Assembly: GCA_038496445.1 (NCBI GenBank)
Contig: JALMLS010000071.1
Span: 62,001 to 126,000 of the forward strand
Source: Trichosphaerium sp. ATCC 40318
Taxonomy: Eukaryota > Discosea > Flabellinia > Trichosidae
Reading direction: 5' to 3'
Length of the DNA: 64,000 bases
The translations under genes and the position numbers were made by a program. The notes beneath the pieces are model-generated. The model saw only the letters and a program-made list of their open reading frames with translations, was not told the DNA's origin and ran no database searches. This document shows positions 32,377 through 44,522 of the stretch, piece by piece; within the stretch, counting starts at the first letter, position 1; the number at the start of each line of letters is the position of its first letter.

Positions 32377-34488
32377 TCACGTTGTCACCTCCATATTGTT
32401 TAGTTCTGTTGAGTCTGCAGCTGAAGTAATAACTGTGCCAACTGCAAAAACATTCTTTGGTCGCCTTTTGAAAGGAAACAGCCACAGCGGTCGGTAAACA
32501 AGAGCAAGTATGATTATAACAGTAACCAGTAGTAGGATAGGTACTGTTATAGCAGGTATTATAATTGGTAAATTATTGCTTATGTTTTCCGAACTACAAG
32601 TGGACAGATTCAAAACAATAAGTAACCTGGTGCCATCTATAAGAATAAAGTAAGAATTACAAATAACAAATAGTAATACCCATTATGACAGCTGATGCTG
32701 ACCTGCAATCATTGTCTGATGTAGTCACAGTTGGTACTTCTTTCAGTTTCGGACAATTAGGAAGTCCTTTTTGTACAAAAAAATCGAATGTAGTATTTGC
32801 ATACTCTGTAGAATTAACAAGAATAACTTGTGAGTCTAGGCGATTTGTTAGTGTTGTGAGACGTACAGCTTTTTTTGCACCTTCTAAAACCAAGCATTCA
32901 GTCACATTGATTAAAAGGGGAGCCATAAGCACAAAGATACTATTTGATACAATGAGATTGCCTAAAAAGGAATAAGCCAAGTGACATAAATCTGTTTTGA
33001 ATCTACCTAGTATATTGATAGACGATGATAGGATAATGCGAGAGGACGTAATTGTCCAGATATTGTTAATGCATACAGCTTCTGGTAAATCTAATGTAAC
33101 ACCACCACAGTATTTGGTACTGTTTTGTGTGCTGTTATTTGACAAACCAGGAGTTGTTGGAGGTTGTGATGGAGTTGATGATGTAGGTTGTGTTGTTGGG
33201 GTCTCCGTAGTTGGAGATTGGGTAGTTGGAGTTTGTGTTGGAGTGTGTGTAGGAGCGGAAGTAGGTAAAGGCCGAAACACAATAATATTCGCAACTCTGA
33301 CAAGTGTTGTGCCATCTATCGGGTTCAGCCCCACGCTTTTAAAAACGGAACCACTGTTCTCGTAGACAAAAATCAGAGGACCTACAAACCTTAGAAGGGC
33401 AAACAAAGACTTTTTTTTAAGTAAATACGCTAGTACCAGTTTCAAATACTCTCCATATGTGAATACCAGCAACAAAAACCAGCGACCCAGAAGCAGAAAC
33501 GATATTTTCAATGTCAGTACCGTTGATATTTGGGTTGAAACTTGTAAATGATGCTAGACTGGTACTCATATCAATGTTGTCTAAGAAGTGTGCTGTTAAT
33601 TTTGAGAAAAAAAATTGAGGTCATACCAACATTGCTATGAATCCAAATGGTGTCATTAATGCCTATTGCTAGTGAATTATCCAAAAAAGCGCAAGCCTGT
33701 AATAGATGTTAAAGAAAACATGGAAGGTAAGAGTAAGGAGTACTTGAGTGACGAGGTTTGTTGCAATAAATGCTTTTTTCTGTGGGATCAAAGAAGTAGC
33801 ATTGAACTCGAACAGATGTAGACCTTGTTCATTCCCTGCGGACACAGAAACTGCCAAGAATTTATTTTGATCATCTATGGATATTTGTCCTATTGTACTA
33901 CTGTCTACATCCGGTATAACAAAGCCATCAACTAAAGAAAATACAATTCCATTCCAGTTGTAAATATTCTAAAAATAGAGTGTCAATGTCGCGTGACACG
34001 GAGTGTTTGCTTTTATCTTACAATAGTATCACTGGCGCCACCGCCTACATATAGATACTCATCACTAATACCTTTGAATGCGAGGCCTACAAACGTTTTA
34101 GCTCACACTAAAAAGCAAGCTATGCGAGTTTCATATTTACTCCCTAAGTAGCGCATGTCGAACCTTGAGGTTGATCGCCACTTGTTGCAAAATCACTCGG
34201 TGATATAACTTGTACTGAACCTGAACAACGAGTTAGCGTTAAGTAGAATAATACAGTGACAAACCTTTAAAAACTCCTTCGCCATCTGCACTATAAAAAA
34301 TACTACTGTTTGAATACATAATTGCTTGTGTTATTGGTTGTCCGTAAACAAACGAAAGCACTAGTAGAAAAAGTAAGCGTACTGCGATAGCGTTGAAGAA
34401 TGAAAGGATTTAAAGTACCTTGTAGGAAGCAAACAAGTACAAGTAAATTAGAGAATACTTTATAGCGCGTATTACGCTCATTAGACAT
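32377..34488 (-). CDS. Type I surface protein: propeller-like ectodomain, Thr/Pro mucin stalk, TM
   Basis: ATG 34488 opens a signal peptide ('YKVFSNLLVLVCFLQG'). The following exons read like blades of a beta-propeller ('YLYVGGGASDTI', 'IGQISIDDQNKFLAVSVSAG', 'GLHLFEFNATSL'). Next is a Thr/Pro/Ser stalk near 33120-33290 of the type 'TPTQTPTTQSPTTETPTTQP', expected to be O-glycosylated, with N-glycosylation sequons around it. A Cys-containing module follows. Near 32500-32580 is a transmembrane helix ('IIIPAITVPILLLVTVIIIL'), then basic residues and a short tail ending at 32377. Its job is likely adhesion or sensing at the cell surface. The propeller assignment rests on periodicity only. Confidence 0.65.
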
Positions 34489-35495
34489 ATTTCTCCTGAA
34501 AGTTGTTTCTTTCTATACTGATAACGTAGTAGTACACTCTATGCTACTAAGAAAATAATCAGCTACGTCAGAGCAGTGTTCAGCAAGAGTTTAACTAGTT
34601 CGTCTCCAAGTGTTCAGACAACACTAATACACCAAGTTCTTAAATAAACCAATAAAACACTCGCGTGATAAGGGATTGACCGAAGACGGAAGATGGACCC
34701 AGAATAGGAAATAAAGTGCGACTTATCTAGAACAACTTAATTTTAAGTTGTCCCTCACAATAGCCGGCTTAAAAAAGTAGGTTCTGGCCGTCGTCTAATG
34801 ATCATGCCAGTTTCAAAGCAAGGTATGCACCTTCCGCTACAGTGCGTGAGCTAGGTGCAAAAGCGTATATACCTGCAGGTCTCTCTGATAACATAGTTGA
34901 CCAAGGTTTTAAAAAGAAAATAGTGACCAAAACACTTAAAGAAGTTCAGCGTATTCTGGTTACAACACGCATGATATATATATCAAGATGTAAAAAGCAC
35001 GAGAAATGGTGGAAATATAACAATGGCGAATATGTCCAATGTCCGGAATTAGACAGCATATATAGACGGTTTGTAGAACCGCTATCACATAATTTATTAA
35101 TTACAACTTCCTGAGGTGAATCTCGATCCACCCGAAAGGACAACAGCGGGTCTACTCAGACTACCCAACCCCATGTAAGAGGCACGCAAAGCACGCCTTG
35201 GGAAGGGTACATGGCGGCTAACGCAGTGACTTATGTGCGATACGATTAAGGACTCTGAGGAATTTTGACTTGTCAAATACCTACTTCAAAAAAAAAAAAA
35301 AAACAGGACGTATTTGTCAAAGCTGAGGTGAGCCCTTGGCTATAAAATTTTACCAAGGCCAAAGAGCAGTGGACTCCTTGGCGTTTGTAAGTGATTTTGC
35401 TCAATTAGTACCCTTGAACGTGTAATAGATAATACCTGTAAGCACGTGCGTAAAGGTTAAGTTGCCTTAAACATTTTGGCTAACATTTTTCGGGT
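34489..35495. other. Intergenic with an unassigned open frame
   Basis: A rightward open frame at 34842-35114 (with 'TKTLKEVQRILVTTRMIYIS') has no known domain and no clear splice partners. Near 35335-35365 an inverted pair CCTTGG/CCAAGG flanks a TATAAAA box, upstream of the next MORN gene. CACGTG lies at 35444. Confidence 0.3.
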
Positions 35496-36339
35496 ATGGC
35501 CACACCTCTGCAGGTAGCGACCCTTATAACACTGTGTTGCGCTCTAAAGTTGTAATAGATCACAAGAGACACAGCATCAGCCAAATGCCCTCTATTGCTT
35601 ACCTTTTGAGCTACAGCTAGATATTGTTGAACTAGACCATGAAGTGTATGTAAAGTATCCCCTTTTATCAAAACAAACGGCAACAAGCACGAGGTTTGAT
35701 AACATGTTTAATAAACACGGCAAATGGATAAAAAGACAGAGTTTAAACATCACACCTGCACAAAAAAGATACCTTTGGTTTGGGACGCAGAATGTCATGC
35801 CATCGACAGAGTGTTTTTACAGACATGGTAAACTACATGGAGAAGCTAGGGCGTGGGAAAGGGGTTTATTGGTAAAACAATGTTGGTATGTTGATGGTAA
35901 ACTTGATGGAGAGTATCGGAAGTGGAATCCTAGTGGCAAGTTGGAGCTACAACGTAATTATGTCAAAGGAAAATTATCAGGAGCATATAAGAGATGGTTT
36001 GAGAGTGGCTTATTGCAAGAACACCGTCATTACACCAATGGTATCGAAGATGGAGAAATTACACTATGGTACCATAATGGCCAATTGTGTAGACAAGCTA
36101 CCTATGTGAATGGTAAGTACGAAGGAGAGTACAAGTCGTGGTATGATAACTCGCAATTGTATCAACAAGGTTATTACATAAATGGTAAACTAGATGGAGA
36201 GTACTGGGAGTGGCACAAAAACGGGAATAAACGGATGAAGCGCAATTTTGTCAAAGGTGAACTTCAAGGAGATTACAAGCAGTGGCATACAAATGGCAGA
36301 GAAATGGATAGGTATCATGCTAACCCAGTGTTCTATTGA
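35496..36339 (+). CDS. F-box-like/MORN-variant (YwqK-type) repeat protein, 258 aa
   Basis: A tiny first exon, 35496-35513 (six residues), splices over a 67-bp intron to 35581 in phase 0, giving 'PNALYCLPFELQLDIVELDH' and 'EVYVKYPLLSKQTATSTRF'. This is the same F-box-like N-terminus as its paralogues. About seven MORN-variant units follow ('EWHKNGNKRMKRNFVKGELQ', 'SWYDNSQLYQQGYYINGKLD'). The short-first-exon layout matches the copy at 51823, which supports the model. The stop is TGA 36339. All units keep the Gly and aromatic positions, so the protein looks functional. The frame is longer than that of the 28670 relative by two to three repeat units. Confidence 0.8.
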
Positions 36340-36671
36340 GAACGATATGTAATGAACAAAGTAAGGCTTTTATGTTGTGACGTGTACAAGTATAATAACT
36401 TGGGTATGCCTTAATTCCGTACCTGGCGTACAGTATGTGAGAAAAATATGTATTGGATGTGTACCCAATAAATCTTCAAGCAGTATCAGTCTTGTAAAAG
36501 AACAACACTTGCACATAGAAAAGCAAAAATGAGACATTTTTGGACAATAATATCAACCACAAGGGGAATGAAATTACAGTCACGCCGAGATAAGCTTTTG
36601 TAGACAAGGAAAAAAAGTCACGTGCACTGCGACTTAACTTTCTAGTTCACAACGTGCCACTAACCGTCGCA
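36340..36671. other. Intergenic, GH3 promoter region
   Basis: Short spacer. CACGTG at 36620 sits about 50 bp upstream of the GH3 start codon. No coding signal is seen. Confidence 0.4.
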
Positions 36672-39600
36672 ATGAGGAATATAGCTCATATACTTATCTT
36701 TACGTTACTTTTATGTGTTGGAGCCAGTTTGGCCGACATTGCTGACGAAACAAACGTCCAACTCTGGGATTGCGGTATAATACATCTAAAATACTTATTT
36801 AACGCTATCCTAGGTTCAAACCCTCAAAAATGGGCCTACCACTCTGACGATCAAACAATTCGCTTGGAACAAGACTGTACGACTTTAAAATGAACATACC
36901 ATATCACTATGTTAAATCTCAGGCGCATTACCGTTTCAGAAAAGTTTTTCCGTTTAATATTTGAAAGTACTAACACAAATCAAGCGAAATGTCTTGATAT
37001 CGCGAACTATGGGACATCTGATGGAAGTAACGTTTGGTTGTACACTTGCCATACTAGCGATCCAGACCCTTCTCATAAGAATCAAGAGTGGGTGCTTAAA
37101 TCAGACGGCAGTATTGTGAGGTATTTATCTTTTTACCATTAAAAGTTGAAACAGAAAAACTTCGCTCGAAAAGTCTAGCTACATTTTTTTGCCTTGTTCT
37201 CTCACACTTTCAATAGTACTCTATCAGGTAAATGTCTTGATGCTTCTGCTTATGGTACTTCGCCTGGTACAAACATACAAATATGGTGAGCGAAAAGTAC
37301 AAAACTGTTTTTTTTTCTTTGTCACGTGACATAACTTTTTCGGAGTAACTTTCTAACACACCTGAAACAGGACTTGTACTGGCGCTGATAATCAAAAATG
37401 GAGTTTCAACGCCACTGACTCCAGTTTGAGAGGAAAACAATCAGGTGAGTAGTGTTTTAGCGTTTAACTTACTTCTTGTGTTTTTACCTAATTAAAGGTC
37501 TTTGTGTTAACGTTGGTGCTAAATACGGCAGCCCATGCGAAGACGCAACAAATAAGGGATATCCTTTCTGCAACACTGCATTGTCATTTAGCGACCGCGT
37601 CAAAGATCTTGTATCAAGGTACTTGAACTTAGATCCCTTAAGCTACATCCTATTGTGACATGTTAATATAGAATCCCTGCCTCTGATAAAATTGGTCTAT
37701 TTGCAAACGGTGCAGCAGCTGTACCAAGCCTCAAGCTTCCGTCTTATCAGTGGTGGAGCGAAGCTTTACATGGAGTTGCAGGTACTACTGACTCACAAAC
37801 CCAAGTAGATTAATAAATTGTTTAAAGGAAGTCCTGGCGTTTCATTTGGCGGAACTACGCCTTATGCAACAAGCTTCCCACAAATTGTATCAACTGGATG
37901 CACTTTTGATTCTAAACTTGTTTCTGAGATTGGTAAAGTTGTTGGTACAGGCACGTGCTCTTTTCAACGAACCGTTTTTAGTTTTAAAGCTAAAATATAA
38001 TTACAGAGGGTCGTGCTATGCATAACGAAGGACATGCTGGACTTACTTTCTGGTAATTTTGACAAACTAACGCTTCATCTTACTGATATCTTATGAATAG
38101 GGCACCAAACGTTAACATCTTCCGTGATCGTATGCTGATGTTTGCTATTTCTCATTTTCGCTGATTTTGCTTCTTAGCTCGATGGGGTCGTGGTCAAGAA
38201 ACTCCTGGAGAAGATCCTTACCATGCTGCCGAGTATGCTTATAATTACGTATCTGCTCTTCAAGGTGATGATCCAAAGTACTTGCAAATATCTTCTTGCT
38301 GCAAACATTGTACGTCTTGTTTTACCCTTACAAAATTGAAGTATTAATTTTAATCGTTTTTTATCAAAGTCGCTGCATACAACCTTGAAAATTGGGGTGG
38401 AAAGAACAGACACGACTTTAACGCTATTGTAACACAACAAGTACGCAAGTTATCGTACAGGGATTGATACTTATTTTGTATTAGGATCTTGATGACACTT
38501 ACTTTCCAGCATTTAAGGTACGATTCACTTTTGTGAGAGCTTTTTCTTACTTGTTTCATTCAGAGTTGTTCTATGAGAGCCAAAGCAAGTTCAGTAATGT
38601 GCAGTTATAATGCAGTTAATGGTGTACCATCATGCGCTGACTCGAGTATTCTAAATGACTTGGTACGTGCTTTTCGTTTTCTTTTTTACTTGCAACTGTA
38701 CATACCTAACATAAACAATTTAGCTTCGTGCCAAATGGGACTTCCAAGGTTACATCACTTCTGATTGTGGCGCTGTATCGAGTACATATATCATATCACG
38801 TGTTTTGTCAATATTAATTTATCATGTAGACGTTTATTCAACGCATCACTACACAAACACAACAGATGAAACATGTAAAGTCGTTTTAGAAGCTGGAATG
38901 GATATTGATTGTGGCGGTTTCCTAAAGGACAACCTTGAAAAAGCTATTGCGTAAGTAACTTCAATCTGCTTTAACCAACCAATACTTATTTTATTATGGG
39001 TTAGGAATAAGGCAGTGTCATCAGAAACTGTTGATAAGGCATTGTACAATTTGTACATGGTTCAATTTAGATTGGGCATGTTCGATCCTCCTTCAAGTCT
39101 TTCAAAATACTCATCACTCAGTGCCAAGGATGTTGATACAACGCCTTCTAGAGTACGCTCGGTCTTTGAATATACAAGAGTTGAAACTTACGATATCATT
39201 CTAGGATCTCGCTTTGACAGCAGCATTGAAAGCAATGACTTTGTTGAAGAATGATGATAATACTTTACCTTTTAGTAAATCAATGTCAAAGATTGCTCTT
39301 GTTGGTCCTAACGCTGATGCTACAAACGTTATGCAAGGAAATTACAACGGAAGGGCACCTTACTTGATATCTCCACAAGCAGGATTAGCAAAGTACGCTT
39401 TTGCTTGTTAATACTTGGCTGGAAAGGGTTTTTTGTTAATTGTTTGTGAAGGTTTACCACTGTTGACTATGTCAAAGGATGTGACATAAGCTCAAGCGAT
39501 AAATCTGGGTTTACAGCTGCTTGTGATGCCGCCAAGTCATCAGATGCTACTGTTATGATCATGGGTTTGGATCAAAGTCAAGAAAAAGAAGGCCATGATA

Positions 39601-40779
39601 GGTAAATAATATATGTGATTGGCAAACGTTTAACAATCTTCAGAGATATAATCTCTTTCCCTGGTGTCCAAGAAGATTTCATATCCGAAATAGCTGGATG
39701 TTCCAAAGGTCCTGTAGTATTGGTGATCATGTCAGGAGGTCAAGTTGATTTATCACTCGCAAAAGCAAACAAGAAGGTAACTATCATTTCTTTACATCTT
39801 AACCAATACTTACCAATCAACAGGTCGGTGCCATCATGTTTGTTGGATATCCAGGACAATCTGGTGGTGATGCTATCGCTCAAACAATCTTTGGAGAGAA
39901 CTCACCAGGTAATTAAGTAACAGTACGAGTATAGAAACGCTAACACGTGGTTTTTCAATCAAAAGCTGGAAGACTTTCGTACACAATTTATCCTGCAGAT
40001 TATCTCAAGAATGTATCAATGTTCAACATGAACATGCGTCCATCTGAAAACTATCCTGGTAATGTCAAGTAAACTGAAATACGTGCTATTATCTCACGTT
40101 GTTTATTAGGAAGAAGTTACAGATTCTACAACAACGCTCAAGGCACTGTGTACCCAGTACGTGTTAAAACATTCAACAGAAAAAGCTTGCTAAACAAAAA
40201 TTAGTTTGGACATGGTCTTACATACACTAACTTCAGCGTCTCAACAACTTCTTCAGTATCTTCTATCCCTATCTACAAGATAAAGGTATATGTCTCTCTA
40301 GAAACAAACAATCAAAGCAAGCTCTTACACATTGTTTCAGGAAGGTGTTAAAGGTGACAAACAACTACGTGCTTGGGAACAACCTTCAATCTCAGGTACA
40401 ACAAACACTCCTCATTGTATTCTCAACATTCTTGTAGATGTTTCAGTAGTTGTAAAGAATACAGGAAGTGTCACAAGCGATTACACATTCCTTTCATTCG
40501 CAGTACCACCAACACCTGGTAAAAACGGCAATCCATTGAAATACCTCCACTTCTTCACTCGATTGTATGATGTGAAACCAAACGAGTCAAGAACTGTTGT
40601 TGTTCCTCTTCGTGCAACTGATCTCATTTTGGCTGACACGTGCGTCTCTTGTTTGGTAAATACTTGATCATAGCAATAACGTTGATGATAGGGATGGCGT
40701 TCGAAGACCAATACCTGGAACATGGAAGATAGAGATTGGACCATACGCAACATCATCTACAACCTTCCTTGTAGAGTGA
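36672..40779 (+). CDS. Secreted GH3 beta-xylosidase/glucosidase-like enzyme with N-terminal ricin-type lectin
   Basis: ATG 36672 starts a signal peptide ('[20 protein letters not shown]'). The first roughly 150 residues form a ricin B-type lectin (CBM13-like) with repeated 'CLD-x-x-x-YGTS-x-x-x-x-x-x-W-x-C' and Q-W motifs. The GH3 N-terminal barrel follows: '[11 protein letters not shown]', '[20 protein letters not shown]' with 'EDP', 'SSCCKHFAAYN', '[16 protein letters not shown]', and '[12 protein letters not shown]', whose Asp is the catalytic nucleophile. The C-terminal alpha/beta sandwich and fibronectin-III-like domain follow ('[19 protein letters not shown]', '[11 protein letters not shown]', '[12 protein letters not shown]'). 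More than fifteen short introns interrupt it. The HGVAG/SDCGAV pattern is that of GH3 beta-xylosidases and bifunctional arabinofuranosidases. It likely digests plant or algal polysaccharide outside the cell or in food vacuoles. Confidence 0.95.
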
Positions 40780-40916
40780 GCCAAGCTTGCTGAATTTCCT
40801 TCAACAAGTCAAGGCGTGTTCAGGGTGTTTTTATAAAAACTGAGCTCCACAATACTTGACCTTTTGTTTTGAATTTATTATCGCAACTCTGTGAGCACAA
40901 TGCGTTTTTAAAGTCT

Positions 40917-41818
40917 CTATGCATAGTAGTATTTTTTATGTATCCTGTAGAATTTATCATCGCGGGGCTTGACTACCCAATAGCGGTCACTCAATTCACC
41001 ATCAACGTAATTTCTTTTGTGAATAAGTCGTCCGTTAAAGTCCCAAACCTCGTCTGACCTCTCACCGGTTAATTGCCTTGAAAACTTTAGTTGCCCATTT
41101 TTATACCATCTCTTGTGAACGTCTGGTGTTTTGTGTAGCTTAATTTGTCCGTTTGGATACCACTCTTCAAATATACTGAAGTCCACGTGCTCTTTCGGTT
41201 GTATGTCTGTAAATACTTTTTTTTTGTAGGAAGTTATTTGTCCGTTAGTGTATTGCTCCTCTTCCTCAACGGTACCCATGTTAAAAAGTAACCGTGTCTT
41301 CCGTTGACCGACTTTATTTTTGTATATCCATTCACCATGTTTCTTAAATTGTACCCTCATGCCTTGTACCCGTGTGTGTCCATTCGAGTATTTCTCAGTA
41401 TACGAACCATTTTTGCGCCCGTCTTCATAGAACTCATGTATTGTAATACGCCCTGAACCTGAAGCTACGTATTTTTGTTCGCCATCAAGGACTCCATGTT
41501 TGTAAGTTCTTAGGTGTTGCTGATATCCTCCAAATTCTGTTTGTGCTCCATGAAGCTTTCCATTGTTGTCAAACGATTTTCTTCGAAGAAGGAACACCTC
41601 GCTTGTTCCACTACGTCGCCATGCCTTCCATTTGCCAATTTGTTTCAACCGCAATGAGTAGTGAGTCATCATGGCCGCTCTTCGTGATAGAACATGCCTG
41701 AAAAAGTATCAGTCTGATGGTAATTCCAAGTAAACAAAAATAGTCACCATTTTGAGTGTGTAGTGCGGTCCATCTCACAGATATATTGTTGTATTTCAGG
41801 TGGTAGTGACAACACCAT
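40917..41818 (-). CDS. F-box-like/MORN-variant (YwqK-type) repeat protein, divergent
   Basis: ATG 41818 gives 'MVLSLPPEIQQYICEMDRTT', then an intron of about 50 bp with the phase-2 join TG/G, continuing 'WHVLSRRAAMMTHYSLRL'. This is the family's F-box-like N-terminus. MORN-variant repeats follow, more divergent than in the siblings ('HEFYEDGRKNGSYTEKYSNG', 'EEWYPNGQIKLHKTPDVHKR', 'WYKNGQLKFSRQL', 'WDFNGRLIHKRNYVDGELSD'). The end is TAG 40917. An upstream in-frame ATG at 41881 would add 21 residues; the siblings have short leaders, so I prefer 41818. It converges on the GH3 gene with only about 140 bp between stops. Confidence 0.75.
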
Positions 41819-41881
41819 AGAACCATCATCACAAGGAATGGATGTTAATTTTTTTGTGGGTACACGTGGTATAAAAAACAT

Positions 41882-43099
41882 AGAACCTGAGATAGGTATT
41901 AAATCGCAGTTTATGCTCAACTTTAAACATACTCTGTTTGGGAACGAAAACAAATGGTTCTACATCAAGTCTTGACGTTTGTTGTTTGGCTTTAAAAACA
42001 AAAACATCATCTTGCTCTTTATCACCTGTAGTCTTTGATAACACGTTGACAGGTTTGAAAACAAACGGTGCAGAACGGGCTTTTGGGAGTTAATACAAAG
42101 TTCTTTGTGGTCCAAGTTTTACCTTTGTCTAGACTTGGCCACGCTTTCATTCCGTAGCTACGTATTTGTTGTGATGTTTTGGATTACAAAAATAAGTCAC
42201 GTGAATTATGCGAACGCATTTGTGCTGCACAAAAAAGAGCACTGCGCTTTCCAAGAAAATTGTGGTTAAAGAACAAAAAACTCTTTCGAAGAATCGTCTA
42301 TTTACTAACTTCACTCCAAATACAAAACATGTAGTTATGTACAAAAATCAGAGAATAGACCCTTAGGAACGTGTACCCAATGCCTGTACAGCTTCTTTTG
42401 TTATACTCGTTTTGCTATTGACATGAATATACTTGATGTACTTCATACAAGAGTCATACAATCCAAAAGTGCAAGAAGAATAAGTGTTTGTGAAACCAAA
42501 TTACAGTATTCGTAATGGTTCACCATGACGGTTTTTAATGTTGTCTCCATTGCCCGTATTTTCTGTGGTTTAAGAACATGGAAAGGTATGTAGCTCCAAA
42601 CTTAGGAAGGTTGGAGTACAGAATTGATACTATGAACTTTAATAAATTATGAAGGTATTGCATACAATTAATATAATTTAAACTATGAAGGTATAAATTA
42701 TTGCACATAATTAATCTTTAGGTGTACCATGAGCACCTATCATGTAAAAATTCTGAACTGATCTCAATGCCCAAAACCTGTATTGGATGCGGCAAAGCTA
42801 TGTAATGATCCCTGAAATAATAACTGACTAAGACCGTACAACTAGAACTTTGAATGAAAATAAACCAAACAAAATCACATTATTATCTTAGAATAGTAAA
42901 ATAATAAATGGTTTCCAATAATAGATACTCCTCGTTGCTTACCATTTTGCTTGAGTAAAGTAAGTTACCCAAAACGGTTATTACTTTGAATGACTGTTTT
43001 ACTGGGGATGTGGAGGAGTCATGATTCCTTGGCAAAACGATAAATTCCTTAGATAACACAAAGAAGACCCAATTTTTGCTACAAAATAGAACAGTTTAT
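41882..43099. other. Intergenic, about 1.2 kb, nothing recognised
   Basis: CACGTG at 42198. Short frames on both strands lack coding composition. AT-rich tracts with a small direct repeat ('ATTATGAAGGTAT...' near 42645 and 42690). No gene or RNA structure is identified. Confidence 0.35.
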
Positions 43100-44522
43100 T
43101 TATTCCTTGTAACATTGTAACGCTTTGATGACTTTGATACGTTCAGACAAACTGAAACCGATCTCTATGAGTGCATCCATATCAATTTCTGAAATTTTGG
43201 CACGTGCTACATTCATAAGTGATCCAAGCTCTTGTGCTCGTTTACTTTCAAAGCCCAATCTAATTAATTCCAACTCCCAATCTGTTACTGACTGTTGCAC
43301 TGAGTCATTTTGAGTATTAGTGAAACTTTCCTACATAAAAAGGTAAATCATTTCTATGTACCAATTCTAAAGAGTACCTCATTGATGTCAGAAACAGTAG
43401 GCTTGCTACTCCATGAATTTTGAGATATAAGTTCCTCAATTGAATTTGTCTTTGACAAAATATCAATGGCATCTTGAAGTATATGATAATCTTCAAGAGC
43501 ATCTCCAAACTTTTTGTACTCATATTCAGGATCAGCTACAAGCTTTGGTAAGTACTTTTCTCCTGGGCTCTCTTTCAATATCGAATGTAGATGTTTTGTA
43601 TCTACTTTATTTGGTGTTGTCAAATCATTTTTATCTCTACCACTCATAGGTTCAACCGTTGGAGTTACATTGCTCTTTGCTTCCTTAAGGGGGGCAGGTA
43701 TTAATTTACCCTCTTTGATTTTTTTGCCATCTTTGAATTCACAAAGAATTTTACTTCCGTCCTGGAAATTTTATCACTCCTTCTCCATGGTACTTATTGT
43801 CTTTAAAATTGCCAATATAAACTACCCCATCTTGTGTTATGGACTCTCCTAAGCCATGAAATTTGCCATTTTTATATTCACCTGAATGCACAACCCCACT
43901 TGGCGTAGTTGTTTTCCCATCACCATGTAGTTTACCATCTTTAAACACCAACCATTTTAGTTCCATCAGAGAAGTGCACTTCTCCTACGCCTTCTAAGAA
44001 GCCCTTGTTGAATTTGCCAATACAAACAGTTCCATTTGGTAGTATCATCTTGCCTAGACCATGGGGTTTCCCATCTTTAATTCTGCCAATAAATCTACTT
44101 CTGTCTGGTAATAGCCGCACTCCTTTGAATGTAAGTTGTTGGGGTTTGCACTCTTGCTCCGCGTCTGTAATGTCAGGTGTTAAAACCAGTGATACACTGC
44201 TAATCACTCCATTGTTGATTTCACAACTATATGTCGTTCCATCAGATTGTGTTAAAAGTGCTTTGCCGTGGATCTCGCCTTCTTTAAATTCACCTGTATA
44301 TTTATTTCCATTCGGCATTGCTATTGTTGCGCTACCACTTCGGGACCCCTTGTTGAAGTTTCCAGTATATATAGTTCCATCTGTAAATATCATCTCTCCT
44401 TCACCATGGGGTAAGCCATTTTTAATTCCGCCAATATATCTAGTTCCGTCTTGAAATATCCACTCTCTGGGGCGTTTGCTCGCACCTGTATTTTCACCAA
44501 CATATTTGGTTGTTTCTGCCAT
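43100..44522 (-). pseudogene. Canonical-MORN repeat gene with SAM-like C-terminus, two frame breaks
   Basis: ATG 44522 opens canonical MORN units ('DGTRYIGGIKNGLPHGEGEM', 'NGNKYTGEFKEGEIHGKALL'). These tether proteins to membranes or act as structural rods. The frame shifts by one base near 43945 (GGT GTT TAA, where the next frame continues 'FKDGKLHGDGK') and again near 43760 (TTTCCAGG, where one C fewer restores 'QDGSKILCEFKDGKK'). A linker follows, then after an intron a C-terminal alpha-helical domain ('DWELELIRLGFESKRAQELG' ... 'DMDALIEIGFSLSERIKVIK') resembling a SAM domain, ending at 43100. Both breaks are single-base and next to short homopolymers, so sequence error is as likely as decay. 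CACGTG lies 41 bp upstream. Confidence 0.72.

Noticed and set aside
33091-33365. Open frames rich in Gly/Val (+) and Gln/His/Leu (-)
   Set aside because: Shadows of the Thr/Pro mucin-like stalk of the surface protein.
35140-35400. Possible structured RNA gene (GC-richer patch, CTCTGAGGA, CCTTGG/CCAAGG hairpin)
   Set aside because: No match to tRNA, 5S, U-snRNA or complete snoRNA box pairs that I can recognise.
43760-43950. Programmed frameshifting as a shared mechanism for the MORN-SAM and PARP frame breaks
   Set aside because: The breaks need shifts in different directions and share no slippery motif; homopolymer indels explain them more simply.
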